From the NCBI RefSeq assembly GCF_019551435.1, contig NZ_CP080544.1, forward strand, positions 1,488,001 through 1,552,000: 64,000 nt of DNA, given 5' to 3'. A model generated the notes under the pieces. That model was not told where the DNA came from. It did no database searches and saw only the letters and a list, made by a program, of their open reading frames with translations. This document shows positions 18,196 to 25,689 of this stretch, piece after piece. A program made the position numbers and the translations under genes. This DNA is from Lysobacter soyae (lineage in GTDB: Bacteria > Pseudomonadota > Gammaproteobacteria > Xanthomonadales > Xanthomonadaceae). Every line of letters begins with the position of its first letter. Position 1 is the first letter of the stretch.

Positions 18196-18227
18196 ACAAC
18201 GTCACATCTAGAGAATGTGAGCGTTGT
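18196..18227. promoter_or_regulatory. Imperfect palindrome upstream of the M14 peptidase operon
   Basis: Arms ACAACGTCACAT and ATGTGAGCGTTGT pair along 12 bp with a single bulged G and a 7-nt centre. It lies 53 bp before the peptidase start, in the divergent spacer with the GNAT gene. It could be an operator or a leader hairpin; the half-site order (TCACA...TGTGA) is the reverse of a CRP/Clp site. Confidence 0.4.
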
Positions 18228-18279
18228 GTGTAGAAAACACCCGTTACACTCCGGATTGCCCGATTTGGAACCTCGAAAC

Positions 18280-20049
18280 ATGAAGAAATTCGTCCTCGCG
18301 CTTGGCCTCACTTGTGCTGTGACACCGTTGTGGGCCGCGAGTTCCACCGACCTGCGCACGACGGCGGAGAAAAGCGGATTCAAGGTGACCGGCCGCTATG
18401 ACGAAACCATCGCCCTGTGCGAGGCCTTCGAAACGCACTACCCCGGCAAGGTCGACTGCGCCAGTTTCGGCACCACGCCGGAAGGGCGGCCGCAGATGCG
18501 CATGGTGATTTCGCCGGCGGGGTATCTCACGCCTGATGCGGCCCGTGCGCACAAGCAAACGGTGTTGTTGATTCAGGGCGGCATTCATGCCGGTGAAATC
18601 GACGGCAAAGATGCGGGCTTCCAAGTGTTCCGGCAGATGCTGGACGGCGAGCTTGGCGCCGACGTGTTGAAAAACGTGGTAGTGGTGTTTGTGCCGGTGT
18701 TCAACGTCGATGGCCATGAGAACTTTCGTGCGTGGAACCGGCCGAATCAGCGCGGCCCTGAAGAAATGGGCTTTCGCACCACCGCGCAACGGCTCAATTT
18801 GAACCGCGATTATTTGAAAGCCGATGCGCCGGAGATGCGGGCGATGTTGGGTCTGGTGCGCACATGGGATCCGGCTGCCGAGATGGATTTGCATGTCACT
18901 GACGGGGCGAAGTTCCAGCACGACATTTCGATAACGGCGGAGCCGGTGAATTCCGGTGATGCGGATCAACAGGTGCTGGGGCGTGCCGTGCGCGACTCGG
19001 TGATTGCGGAATTGTCGGCCGCGGGCAACAAGCCGGTGGATTTCTATCCGAGCTTTGATGATTCGGAGGATCCGGATTCGGGCTTTACTGATAGCGTGAG
19101 TCCGCCGCGTTTTTCCAATGGCTATTTCGTGCTGCGCAATCGCATCGGTATCTTGGTCGAGACGCACTCCTGGCGTACGTATCCGGAACGTGTGGCATCC
19201 ACGCGCACGTCGATCATCGGTCTGGTGAAGGCGGCCGCACGCGATGGTGCCAAGTGGCAGGCGCGAATGGCGGCGGCGGATGCTCGCGCAGCGGACATGG
19301 GCGGTACCCGCGTACCGGTCACATACAAGACCAGTGACATCGCGCGACCGATCGACTTCCTCGGCTATGCCTTCACGCGCACACGCTCACCCATTTCCGG
19401 CGACTTGATGACCCGCTACGACGAGACCAAACCGCAGGTGTGGACCGTGCCTTTGCGTGACAAGGTGTCGCCAGAGGGTTTTGTGCAAGCGCCGAAGTCG
19501 GGCTATGTGGTGTTGGCGGCTTGGGCGCCGTATGTGCGACCTGTGTTGGACGCGCATGGCGTGACCTACTCGGTGCGCAAGGCCGCGGAAGCCTCGGCGC
19601 CGGTTGAGTCGTTCCGTGCCGAGAGCGCGACGTTTGCGAAGAATTCGTTTGAGGGTCGGCAGCGTTTGAGCTTGACGGGTGACTGGAAGAACGAACGTAT
19701 GAACATTCCGGCCGGCAGCTTGTTCGTTCCCGTCAATCAGCCGTTGGCGCGCGTGGTGATCAACTTGTTTGAACCGATGGCGCCGGACGCCTTGGTCGGA
19801 TGGGGCGTGTTCAACAACGCCTTCGAAAGCAAGGAATACATGGAAGCCTATGTGGCCGAAGAAGAAGCTGAGAAGATGCTCGCGCGCGACCCGGGGCTGA
19901 AAAAAGCCTTTGAAGCGAAACTGGCCAGCGATCCCGCCTTCGCCAAATCGCCGTCGGCACGTTTGGATTTCTTCTATCGCCGTCATGCCGCCTACGACCG
20001 CAATTACAACCTCTACCCCGTCCTGCGCACTGACGTGAAAACCAAATGA
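18280..20049 (+). CDS. Secreted M14-family zinc carboxypeptidase
   Basis: 589 aa with a signal peptide (MKKFVLALGLTCAVTPLWA). The zinc site His103-x-x-Glu106 lies in GGIHAGEIDGKD, the third ligand His in EMDLHVTDG, and the probable catalytic Glu in ILVETHSWRTYPER. This combination marks a periplasmic or exported M14 metallocarboxypeptidase; the substrate (peptide or cell-wall fragment) cannot be told. The ATG at 18280 gives the signal peptide, and upstream codons lie in the regulatory spacer. Its stop overlaps the RNase gene start (ATGA), forming a coupled three-gene operon with RNase and barstar. Confidence 0.9.
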   Translation: MKKFVLALGLTCAVTPLWAASSTDLRTTAEKSGFKVTGRYDETIALCEAFETHYPGKVDCASFGTTPEGRPQMRMVISPAGYLTPDAARAHKQTVLLIQGGIHAGEIDGKDAGFQVFRQMLDGELGADVLKNVVVVFVPVFNVDGHENFRAWNRPNQRGPEEMGFRTTAQRLNLNRDYLKADAPEMRAMLGLVRTWDPAAEMDLHVTDGAKFQHDISITAEPVNSGDADQQVLGRAVRDSVIAELSAAGNKPVDFYPSFDDSEDPDSGFTDSVSPPRFSNGYFVLRNRIGILVETHSWRTYPERVASTRTSIIGLVKAAARDGAKWQARMAAADARAADMGGTRVPVTYKTSDIARPIDFLGYAFTRTRSPISGDLMTRYDETKPQVWTVPLRDKVSPEGFVQAPKSGYVVLAAWAPYVRPVLDAHGVTYSVRKAAEASAPVESFRAESATFAKNSFEGRQRLSLTGDWKNERMNIPAGSLFVPVNQPLARVVINLFEPMAPDALVGWGVFNNAFESKEYMEAYVAEEEAEKMLARDPGLKKAFEAKLASDPAFAKSPSARLDFFYRRHAAYDRNYNLYPVLRTDVKTK

Positions 20050-20453
20050 GGCGATCTTCGAACAATGTTTGGGTGATGCTGGTGCTCGCGGCGCTGGTGG
20101 CGGCTTGGCTGTTTTTGCGCCCGGCGCCGACACCGCCATCTTTCCCGCAAACCACGCCGACGGAAACGCGCGGCACCAACACTGATACCCAGGGTCTGCC
20201 GCCGGAAGCGATTGAGACGCTGCGCAAGATTCGCAACGGTGAGCAGCTGCCCTACCGACGCGATGGCGTGGTGTTTGAGAATCGCGAGCGTTTGCTGCCA
20301 CAGAAGCCGCGCGGCTACTACCACGAGTACACCGTGCCGACGCCGGGTGCGAAAACGCGCGGGGCGCGCCGCATCGTGACCGGGGGTGATCCGCCCGAGG
20401 TTTGGTATTACAGTGCCGACCATTACCGCAGCTTCCAGCAAATCACGCCATGA
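20046..20453 (+). CDS. Barnase-like ribonuclease (N1/T1 fold) with N-terminal membrane anchor
   Basis: 135 aa. Residues 8-25 form a hydrophobic helix that may act as an uncleaved anchor or signal, followed by a Pro/Thr-rich linker. The C-terminal half is a barnase-type guanyl ribonuclease: FENRERLLP, YYHEYTVPTPG with the likely general base Glu94, arginines in KTRGARRIVTGG, and His126 in WYYSADHYRSF as general acid. All catalytic residues expected for barnase are present. It is coupled by ATGA overlaps to the peptidase gene upstream and the barstar gene downstream, so the inhibitor is made with the enzyme. Confidence 0.9.
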   Translation: MRRSSNNVWVMLVLAALVAAWLFLRPAPTPPSFPQTTPTETRGTNTDTQGLPPEAIETLRKIRNGEQLPYRRDGVVFENRERLLPQKPRGYYHEYTVPTPGAKTRGARRIVTGGDPPEVWYYSADHYRSFQQITP

Positions 20454-20887
20454 CCGCTTCAGACGACGCCCTGCCCTTTGCACCGCCCGATCTGCTGCAT
20501 GGTCATGCCATCAGCCTGATTGACCGCCACCAGGTGCCCGACCTGTTGAAGGCCTGTGCAGAGCTGGAAATCACCCCGATTGAGGTGTTGGTGCGCGGCT
20601 CGCTGGACAAACAGACCTTGCTGCAGGCGTTTGCCCAAGGGATGCGTTATCCGGATTTTGAAAACTTCGGTTTCAACTGGGACGCCTTTGAAGACGCCAT
20701 CAACGATTTGTCATGGTTGCCGGGATCGGGCTTTGCCGTGGTCTTCAAAACGCAGGATCAGGCGGCGCGCTCTGATCAGGATGACTTGCACATGCTGCGC
20801 GAGATCCTGACCCAAGCCCATGTGAATTGGGCCGCATCGGAAGTGCCGTTCCGCACCTATGTCGTGAACGGCAGCCCGCATCATTAA
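20450..20887 (+). CDS. Barstar-family ribonuclease inhibitor
   Basis: 145 aa cytoplasmic protein without a signal peptide. The core FGFNWDAFEDAINDLSWLP is the hallmark of barstar, which plugs the active site of barnase-type RNases. Upstream is an N-terminal extension of about 60 residues including LLKACAELEITPIEVLVRGSL, and downstream VVFKTQDQAAR completes the fold. The ATG at 20450 overlaps the RNase stop (ATGA), consistent with immediate neutralisation of RNase retained in the cytoplasm. Its stop overlaps the convergent lipoprotein stop by 4 bp. Confidence 0.92.
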   Translation: MTASDDALPFAPPDLLHGHAISLIDRHQVPDLLKACAELEITPIEVLVRGSLDKQTLLQAFAQGMRYPDFENFGFNWDAFEDAINDLSWLPGSGFAVVFKTQDQAARSDQDDLHMLREILTQAHVNWAASEVPFRTYVVNGSPHH

Positions 20888-21633
20888 CGACGCGCTTGGG
20901 CCGACTGCGTCACGATGATGCGTTCGGCCAAGACCTCGTTGCCCATCGGGCGACCATCGATGCGGATCATGTCGCCGGCTTCCAATTGGTCGGCGGTGTA
21001 GCGCTGGCCTGAGGGGGCGACGCGACTGCCCTGATATTCCACGATGGTGTATGGGTCGTAGCGCACGTATTCGCGCGTACCGGTGTAGCCGCCGCGGGTG
21101 TATTCCAACACTTTGGCCTGCACATTGTTGCGGGCGACGGCGCCCGTGATGCCATTGGCCACCGTCGGCGAGCGCGCGCCGTTGTAAGTGCCCGGCAGGC
21201 TCGAGCCAGTGTCGCCACGCACATTGCGCAGTACTTCGATGTCCTGTGCGTAATAGCGACCATCACCGATGGCGCGGAACTGCACGCGGATGCCATCGCC
21301 GCGTTCCAACCCCGACGGATCGGCTTGCTGGCCTTGGTAAATCAGGCGGCTGTAGCGGTCGTAGACCAGCTCGAGATAGGCACCGCGCGTGGTGCGCAGT
21401 CGGAAGCGGCCGTTGTTAGGGTCATTGGATTCGACCGTACCGTTCTCGGTTTGCAACGGCGCATTGGTCGGATAGCCGTTGTCGGGATAGCGGTTATCGG
21501 GGTAGCCCTGACCCGGATAGTTCTGGCCATACCCTCCCCCGTTCGAAGGGTAGTTGCCACCCAGGCTGACACACGCCGACAATGACATCGCGCCAAGCGC
21601 AAGCAGACTCGTCTTCAACAGGCGTACGGACAT
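20884..21633 (-). CDS. Lipoprotein with Tyr-Pro-Asp-Asn repeats, DUF5666-like
   Basis: 249 aa. A type II signal peptide ends with a lipobox at ALGAMSLSAC. After it comes a Gly/Tyr/Asn/Pro-rich stretch of short repeats (NYPGQGYPDN, RYPDNGYPTN) at about residues 27-56, then two similar beta domains. Each has a T-V-E-S/K-V-L-E opening and a GDGIRVQF or GDMIRIDG strand, like OB-type DUF5666 repeats. It is probably an outer-membrane or periplasmic surface lipoprotein. The coiled low-complexity part may interact with peptidoglycan or polysaccharide. Convergent with barstar; function unknown. Confidence 0.65.
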   Translation of the reverse strand: MSVRLLKTSLLALGAMSLSACVSLGGNYPSNGGGYGQNYPGQGYPDNRYPDNGYPTNAPLQTENGTVESNDPNNGRFRLRTTRGAYLELVYDRYSRLIYQGQQADPSGLERGDGIRVQFRAIGDGRYYAQDIEVLRNVRGDTGSSLPGTYNGARSPTVANGITGAVARNNVQAKVLEYTRGGYTGTREYVRYDPYTIVEYQGSRVAPSGQRYTADQLEAGDMIRIDGRPMGNEVLAERIIVTQSAQARR

Positions 21634-21694
21634 GGTGGCTTCTCCTTGGGATTCCTGCCCTTTTTAGGGGGATCGGCGTGAAAGCCACATCACT

Positions 21695-21710
21695 TTGAAC
21701 GCCCGTTCAA
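21695..21710. promoter_or_regulatory. TetR-type operator-like palindrome
   Basis: TTGAACGCCCGTTCAA: 7-bp perfect arms with a 2-bp centre, in the 147-bp divergent spacer between the lipoprotein (start 21633) and the DEAD-box helicase (start 21781). The TGAACG-NN-CGTTCA form is common among TetR-family operators. No TetR gene is present in this window. Confidence 0.45.
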
Positions 21711-21780
21711 GCGTCCATTCACTTTGAGGCGTACACTATGTGCCCGCGAAGTGTCCTTCCCTTCGCACGAGGCACCACCC

Positions 21781-23616
21781 ATGAGTACAGAAACCGCACC
21801 CCCCTCCTTCACCGATCTGGGTCTTTCCGAAGGCCTGCTCAAAGCATTGAGCGACGTGGGCTATGAAACCCCGTCGCCGATTCAGGCGGCAACGATTCCG
21901 CCGTTGATGGCAGGGCGCGACGTGCTTGGCCAAGCGCAAACGGGCACCGGCAAGACTGCCGCCTTCGCGTTGCCGACCTTGTCCAACATCGATCCGAAAA
22001 TCAACAAGACCCAGGTCTTGGTGCTGGCGCCGACGCGCGAGCTCGCCATTCAAGTCAGTGAAGCCTTCCACAAGTACGCCAAGCATTTGCCTGGTTTCAA
22101 TGTGGTGCCGATTTACGGCGGCCAAAGCTATACCCCGCAGCTCAATGCGCTCAAGCGCGGTGCCCATGTGGTGGTGGGTACCCCGGGTCGCGTCATCGAC
22201 CATCTCAACAAGGGTTCGTTGGATCTGTCGGCCTTGAAAGCGCTGGTGCTCGACGAAGCCGATGAAATGTTGCGCATGGGCTTCATTGACGACGTCGAAG
22301 AAGTGCTGAAGAAGACGCCGGACGGCCGCCAAGTGGCGCTGTTCTCGGCGACCATGCCGGCGCAGATCCGTCGCATCGCGCAAACCTATTTGCGTGAGCC
22401 GGTGGAAGTGACCATCAAGTCGACCACCACCACTTCAGCCAATATCAACCAGCGCTATTGGGCGGTGAGTGGCGTGCACAAGTTGGATGCGCTGACCCGC
22501 ATTCTTGAAGCCGAACCTTTCGACGGCATGATCATCTTCTCGCGGACCAAGATCGGTACCGAAGAGTTGGCGGAAAAGTTGTCGGCGCGCGGTATTGCCG
22601 CGGCGGCGATCAATGGCGACATGGATCAAAAGGCGCGCGAGCGCACTATTCAACGCCTGAAAGACGGCAACATTGATGTGTTGGTGGCCACCGACGTGGC
22701 GGCACGCGGTCTCGACGTGGAACGCATCAGCCACGTGTTGAACTACGACATCCCCTACGACACCGAAAGCTATGTGCACCGGATCGGTCGTACCGGTCGT
22801 GCCGGCCGCAAGGGCGATGCGATCTTGTTCGTGACGCCGCGTGAGAAAGGCATGTTGCGTGCAATCGAACGCGCCACCCGCCAAACCATCGAACCGATGG
22901 CTTTGCCGACCGTTGCCGCGGTGAACGAACGCCGCGTCGAAAAATTCTTCGAGAAAGTGACTTCCGCGTTGGAATCGGAAGGCGCACAAAAATTGAAGGA
23001 AATGCTCGAGCAGTTCGAACGCGAACGCAATATTCCGATGTCGGAAATTGCGGCCGCGCTCGCGCACTTGGTGCAAGGCAAGAAGCCTTTGTTGTTGGAT
23101 GCCCGCGAAGAAGCGGCCTCGGCGAAAGGCTTCTCGTCCGACCATCCGGAACGCGCCAGCCGCAAGGAACGCTTCGGCAGCGACGGTGATCGCCCGGAAC
23201 GCAAACCGCGCGCACCGCGTAACGAAGGCCCGATCGACGACGTCCCGATGGAAACCTTCCGCATCGATGTCGGCCACGCCCACATGGTGAAGCCCGGCAA
23301 CATTGTCGGCGCGATTGCCAACGAAGCGGAAATCGACGCACGCCACATCGGCCGCGTGGACATCCGCAACGACTATTCCTTGGTCGACTTGCCCAAAGGC
23401 ATGCCGGACGAATTGCTCACGTACATGAAGAAAGTGCGCGTCGGCGGCCGCCCGATCCAACTCCGCCTCGCCACCGACGACGACATCAACGCCCCGTCCT
23501 TCCGCCCCCGCAAAGGCAAGCCCGAAGGCGGCTTCGGCCAACGCGAAGGCGGCTACCCCCCGCGCGGCCCGAAGAAATTCGGCGGCGGCAAGTTCGGCGG
23601 CGGCAAAAAATACTGA
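21781..23616 (+). CDS. deaD: DEAD-box ATP-dependent RNA helicase DeaD/CsdA-like
   Basis: 611 aa RNA helicase for ribosome assembly and mRNA decay, often cold-induced. Motifs in order: Q motif (SPIQAATIP), Walker A AQTGTGKT near residue 52, PTRELA, GTPGR, DEAD near residue 158, SAT, and VHRIGRTGRAGR. A DbpA-type RNA-binding domain follows near residues 495-565 (VGHAHMVKPGNIVGAIANEA), and the C-terminal tail is Gly/Lys-rich (KKFGGGKFGGGKKY). The ATG at 21781 gives the normal N-terminus. A dispersed repeat follows its stop at 23626. Possible control by the TTGAACG palindrome upstream is inference. Confidence 0.95.
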   Translation: MSTETAPPSFTDLGLSEGLLKALSDVGYETPSPIQAATIPPLMAGRDVLGQAQTGTGKTAAFALPTLSNIDPKINKTQVLVLAPTRELAIQVSEAFHKYAKHLPGFNVVPIYGGQSYTPQLNALKRGAHVVVGTPGRVIDHLNKGSLDLSALKALVLDEADEMLRMGFIDDVEEVLKKTPDGRQVALFSATMPAQIRRIAQTYLREPVEVTIKSTTTTSANINQRYWAVSGVHKLDALTRILEAEPFDGMIIFSRTKIGTEELAEKLSARGIAAAAINGDMDQKARERTIQRLKDGNIDVLVATDVAARGLDVERISHVLNYDIPYDTESYVHRIGRTGRAGRKGDAILFVTPREKGMLRAIERATRQTIEPMALPTVAAVNERRVEKFFEKVTSALESEGAQKLKEMLEQFERERNIPMSEIAAALAHLVQGKKPLLLDAREEAASAKGFSSDHPERASRKERFGSDGDRPERKPRAPRNEGPIDDVPMETFRIDVGHAHMVKPGNIVGAIANEAEIDARHIGRVDIRNDYSLVDLPKGMPDELLTYMKKVRVGGRPIQLRLATDDDINAPSFRPRKGKPEGGFGQREGGYPPRGPKKFGGGKFGGGKKY

Positions 23617-23625
23617 CCTCTTTTT

Positions 23626-23678
23626 CCCTTCTCCACAAAGTGGAGAAGGTGCCCCTGAAAGGGGCGGATGAGGCGCTC
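23626..23678. repeat. Dispersed double-hairpin repeat, single unit
   Basis: Unit in the opposite orientation to the one at 12037: CTTCTCCACAAAGTGGAGAAG palindrome core, then GCCCCTGAAAGGGGC, then GGATGAGGCGCTC. It lies between the convergent stops of deaD (23616) and a small membrane-protein gene (23682), matching a terminator-like position. Confidence 0.85.
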
Positions 23679-23681
23679 TAC

Positions 23682-23831
23682 TTAAGGCAACGGCAACCCA
23701 AAAGCCTGCGCAAACAACCAATAAGCCACCGCCGCCATCCCGATCCACAAGGCCAGCTTGATCGCAAAACTGATCGTCTTCATCGCCAGCCACAGCATCA
23801 AGACCAGAACGGCAATCGCCACCCAACTCAT
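23682..23831 (-). CDS. Small hydrophobic protein, 49 aa
   Basis: Short open frame beginning MSWVAIAVLVLMLWLAM and ending AFGLPLP. It is nearly all hydrophobic, with room for one or two membrane helices (residues 4-17 and 22-40) joined by MKTISFAIK. Its ATG overlaps the trhO stop as ATGA, which is the usual coupling in this genome and the main reason to believe it is real. No family recognised. It could be an inner-membrane microprotein; an accidental frame is the alternative. Confidence 0.55.
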   Translation of the reverse strand: MSWVAIAVLVLMLWLAMKTISFAIKLALWIGMAAVAYWLFAQAFGLPLP

Positions 23832-24592
23832 GCCGGACCGTCCTTACTAGAGGCGAACTTAACCCCTTCCATCGGCTTCAACGCCGGGTCCAGCGCCACA
23901 CGCTCATCGAACACGAAGCACCCGCCGGTATAACGCGTGCCACCCACGTCTTCGAAGTAACGCAGGATGCCACCTTCAAGCTGCGTGACATTCTCAAATC
24001 CAGCTGATTCGAGAAACGGTGCGGCCTTCTCGCAGCGCACCCCACCCGTGCAAAAGCTCACGATGCGCCGTCCTTCCAACCGTTCACGCACGGATTCGAC
24101 CGCGGCCGGAAAATCATTGAACTTGTCGATGGGCAAAGTGACGGCATCTGTAAACGTACCGAATGCGATCTCCTGCTGATTGCGCGTATCAAGCATCACC
24201 ACTTCCCGCCCATCATCGTCATGCCCCTGCGCAAACCAACGCGCGAGTGTTTCGGGCAACACGGCAGCACTTCGCGCTTCACCCGTCCCGGCGGGTCGGC
24301 CCGCAAACGAGATGATCTCGCGCTTCTGCTTCACCTTCAGACGCTGGAACGGCACGGTCTCACTCCAACTGCGCTTGGCCACCAAACCCTTGAAACGCGC
24401 ATCGGCGTCCACCGCGGCCAAATAATCGTCAACGTCCTTTTCCACGCCGGCGAGAAACATGTTCACGCCTTCCGGCGCAACCAACACCGTGCCCATCAAG
24501 TCATGCGCCTCACACAGCGAACAAATCCACGCAGCCGTTTCAGGCACGTCTTGGATGTCAACGAAGTGATAAGCCGCGATATTCAGAATCAT
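23828..24592 (-). CDS. trhO: Oxygen-dependent tRNA uridine-34 hydroxylase TrhO (rhodanese-like)
   Basis: Hydroxylates uridine at tRNA position 34 to 5-hydroxyuridine, a precursor of the cmo5U/mcmo5U wobble modification. 254 aa: an N-terminal UPF0176 domain (GTVLVAPEGVNMFLAG near residues 34-49) and a rhodanese domain with MLDTRNQQE and the active-site loop FCTGGVRCEK carrying Cys181. Length and both motifs fit the family. A dispersed repeat lies 25 bp upstream of the start. The gene is coupled to a 49-aa hydrophobic ORF. Confidence 0.93.
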   Translation of the reverse strand: MILNIAAYHFVDIQDVPETAAWICSLCEAHDLMGTVLVAPEGVNMFLAGVEKDVDDYLAAVDADARFKGLVAKRSWSETVPFQRLKVKQKREIISFAGRPAGTGEARSAAVLPETLARWFAQGHDDDGREVVMLDTRNQQEIAFGTFTDAVTLPIDKFNDFPAAVESVRERLEGRRIVSFCTGGVRCEKAAPFLESAGFENVTQLEGGILRYFEDVGGTRYTGGCFVFDERVALDPALKPMEGVKFASSKDGPA

Positions 24593-24616
24593 CCCAACAT
24601 TTTACCGCCCGAGCTC

Positions 24617-24758
24617 CCCTCTTCTCCACAAAGTGGAGAAGGTGCCCCTGAAAGGGGCGGATGAGGCGCTCTTCTAAGCAGCAGCCGAGAAAAGCAAAGG
24701 CAACAGCGCCTCACCCGGCGCTCCGCGCCACCCTCTCCACTTTGTGGAGAGGGGAAAG
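24617..24758. repeat. Composite of two inverted dispersed repeat units, left of DUF559 gene
   Basis: Unit one (about 24617-24671) reads CTTCTCCACAAAGTGGAGAAG first. Unit two (24705-24758) is in the opposite orientation, starting AGCGCCTCACCCGGCGC and ending CTCCACTTTGTGGAGAGG. The spacer contains AAAAGCAAAGGCAAC. The whole pattern recurs in the same order at 25188-25325 on the other side of the DUF559 gene. Confidence 0.85.
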
Positions 24759-24837
24759 GCTGCAAAGGGGAGGATTCTTACGCGCGCACAGGCGTCTGCC
24801 GATAGTTGAATGCCCTTGCGCGATGAATCCTAGCGGC

Positions 24838-25233
24838 ATGGAAAACGCTACGAATCTCCAAAAGGCCATCACCCACCACCGTGCGGTGCGTCTTCGCAAA
24901 AGCATGACCGATGCCGAAAGACTGATTTGGTTCCATCTACGTGACCGCCGCATGGCTGGCTTCAAGTTCAGACGTCAACATCCGATCGGTCCTTACATCG
25001 CAGACTTCGTCTGTTTCGAAACGCAGCTCGTTATCGAGTTGGACGGCGGTCAACACACGGTCGCCGGTGATTACGCGCGCAGGCGTTATTTGTGCCAGCA
25101 AGGATGGCGCGTATTGCGGTTTTGGAATGACGATGTGTTTTTGCGGCAGAGCGAAGTGCTGGAGGAAATTCATCGCCACCTGCTCCTCCCTTCTCCACAA
25201 AGTGGAGAAGGTGCCCCTGAAAGGGGCGGATGA
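24838..25233 (+). CDS. DUF559 endonuclease-like protein
   Basis: 131 aa protein of the Vsr/restriction-endonuclease-like DUF559 family. LRKSMTDAERLIWFHLRDRR, GFKFRRQHPIGPYIADFVC and LVIELDGGQH contain the expected acidic catalytic pattern (Asp in IADF, Glu and Asp in IELDG), and GWRVLRFWNDDV is the typical C-terminal strand. The last 15 or so codons (LPSPQSGEGAPERGG) and the stop are provided by a dispersed repeat unit. An alternative start at 24823 adds five residues. The gene is flanked by direct copies of a composite repeat. DNA substrate unknown. Confidence 0.82.
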   Translation: MENATNLQKAITHHRAVRLRKSMTDAERLIWFHLRDRRMAGFKFRRQHPIGPYIADFVCFETQLVIELDGGQHTVAGDYARRRYLCQQGWRVLRFWNDDVFLRQSEVLEEIHRHLLLPSPQSGEGAPERGG

Positions 25234-25325
25234 GGCGCTTTATTGGTGGCAACCGCTAAAAGCAACGGCAAGAGCGCCTCACCCGGCGCTATGCGCCATC
25301 CTCTCCACTTTGTGGAGAGGGGAAG
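25188..25325. repeat. Composite of two inverted dispersed repeat units, right of DUF559 gene
   Basis: Unit one (25188-25239) overlaps the DUF559 3' end and supplies its stop codon. Unit two (25272-25325) is inverted. The spacer has AAAAGCAACGGCAAG, nearly the same as in the left copy, so the two composites are direct repeats of about 140 bp flanking the gene. Confidence 0.85.
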
Positions 25326-25342
25326 AGCGGTGAAGAGGGGAT

Positions 25343-25684
25343 TTATTTGAAGGCGAAGGTGAAGGCAACGGCAGCGAGCAGGCAGGCGAAGGCTGCGAGG
25401 TGATTCCAGCGCAAAGTTTCGCCGAACATCAAATAGGCGAAGACGACGAAGACGGCCAGGGTGATGCATTCCTGGGCGATCTTCATTTGCGTCAGGCTAA
25501 GGTGCATGGCGCCGATGCGGTTACCGGGCACCATGAAGGTGTATTCGAACAAGGCCAAGCCCCAGCTGGCGAGGATGGCCAGCCACAGCGGGCTGCCTTT
25601 GAATTTGAGATGCCCATACCAGGCAAAATTCATGAAGACGTTCGACACCGTCAGCAACAGGATGAACTTCAAGGTGCCGGACAT
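25343..25684 (-). CDS. DMT-type small membrane protein, DUF486 family
   Basis: 113 aa with four predicted membrane helices (FILLLTVSNVFMNFAW, LWLAILASWGLALFEY, ECITLAVFVVFAYLMF, LAAFACLLAAVAFTF). NVFMNFAWYGHLKF and VPGNRIGA...LTQMKIAQE are diagnostic of DUF486, a half-size relative of drug/metabolite transporters that likely works as a dimer. The substrate is unknown. It starts 5 bp after the M1 peptidase stop, making it the last gene of the SUMF1-M48-M1-DUF486 unit. Confidence 0.9.
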   Translation of the reverse strand: MSGTLKFILLLTVSNVFMNFAWYGHLKFKGSPLWLAILASWGLALFEYTFMVPGNRIGAMHLSLTQMKIAQECITLAVFVVFAYLMFGETLRWNHLAAFACLLAAVAFTFAFK

Positions 25685-25689
25685 GGGGT

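Noticed and set aside
18196-18227. CRP/Clp binding site
   Set aside because: Half-sites are in reverse order (TCACA before TGTGA) with wrong spacing.
22435-23826. 463-aa open frame antisense to deaD
   Set aside because: Phe/Ala/Arg-rich composition typical of a shadow frame of a high-GC gene; the sense gene has all helicase motifs.
24617-25325. CRISPR array suggested by repeated sequences
   Set aside because: Units occur in alternating orientation, with irregular spacing and a gene between them; there are no regular unique spacers and no cas genes.
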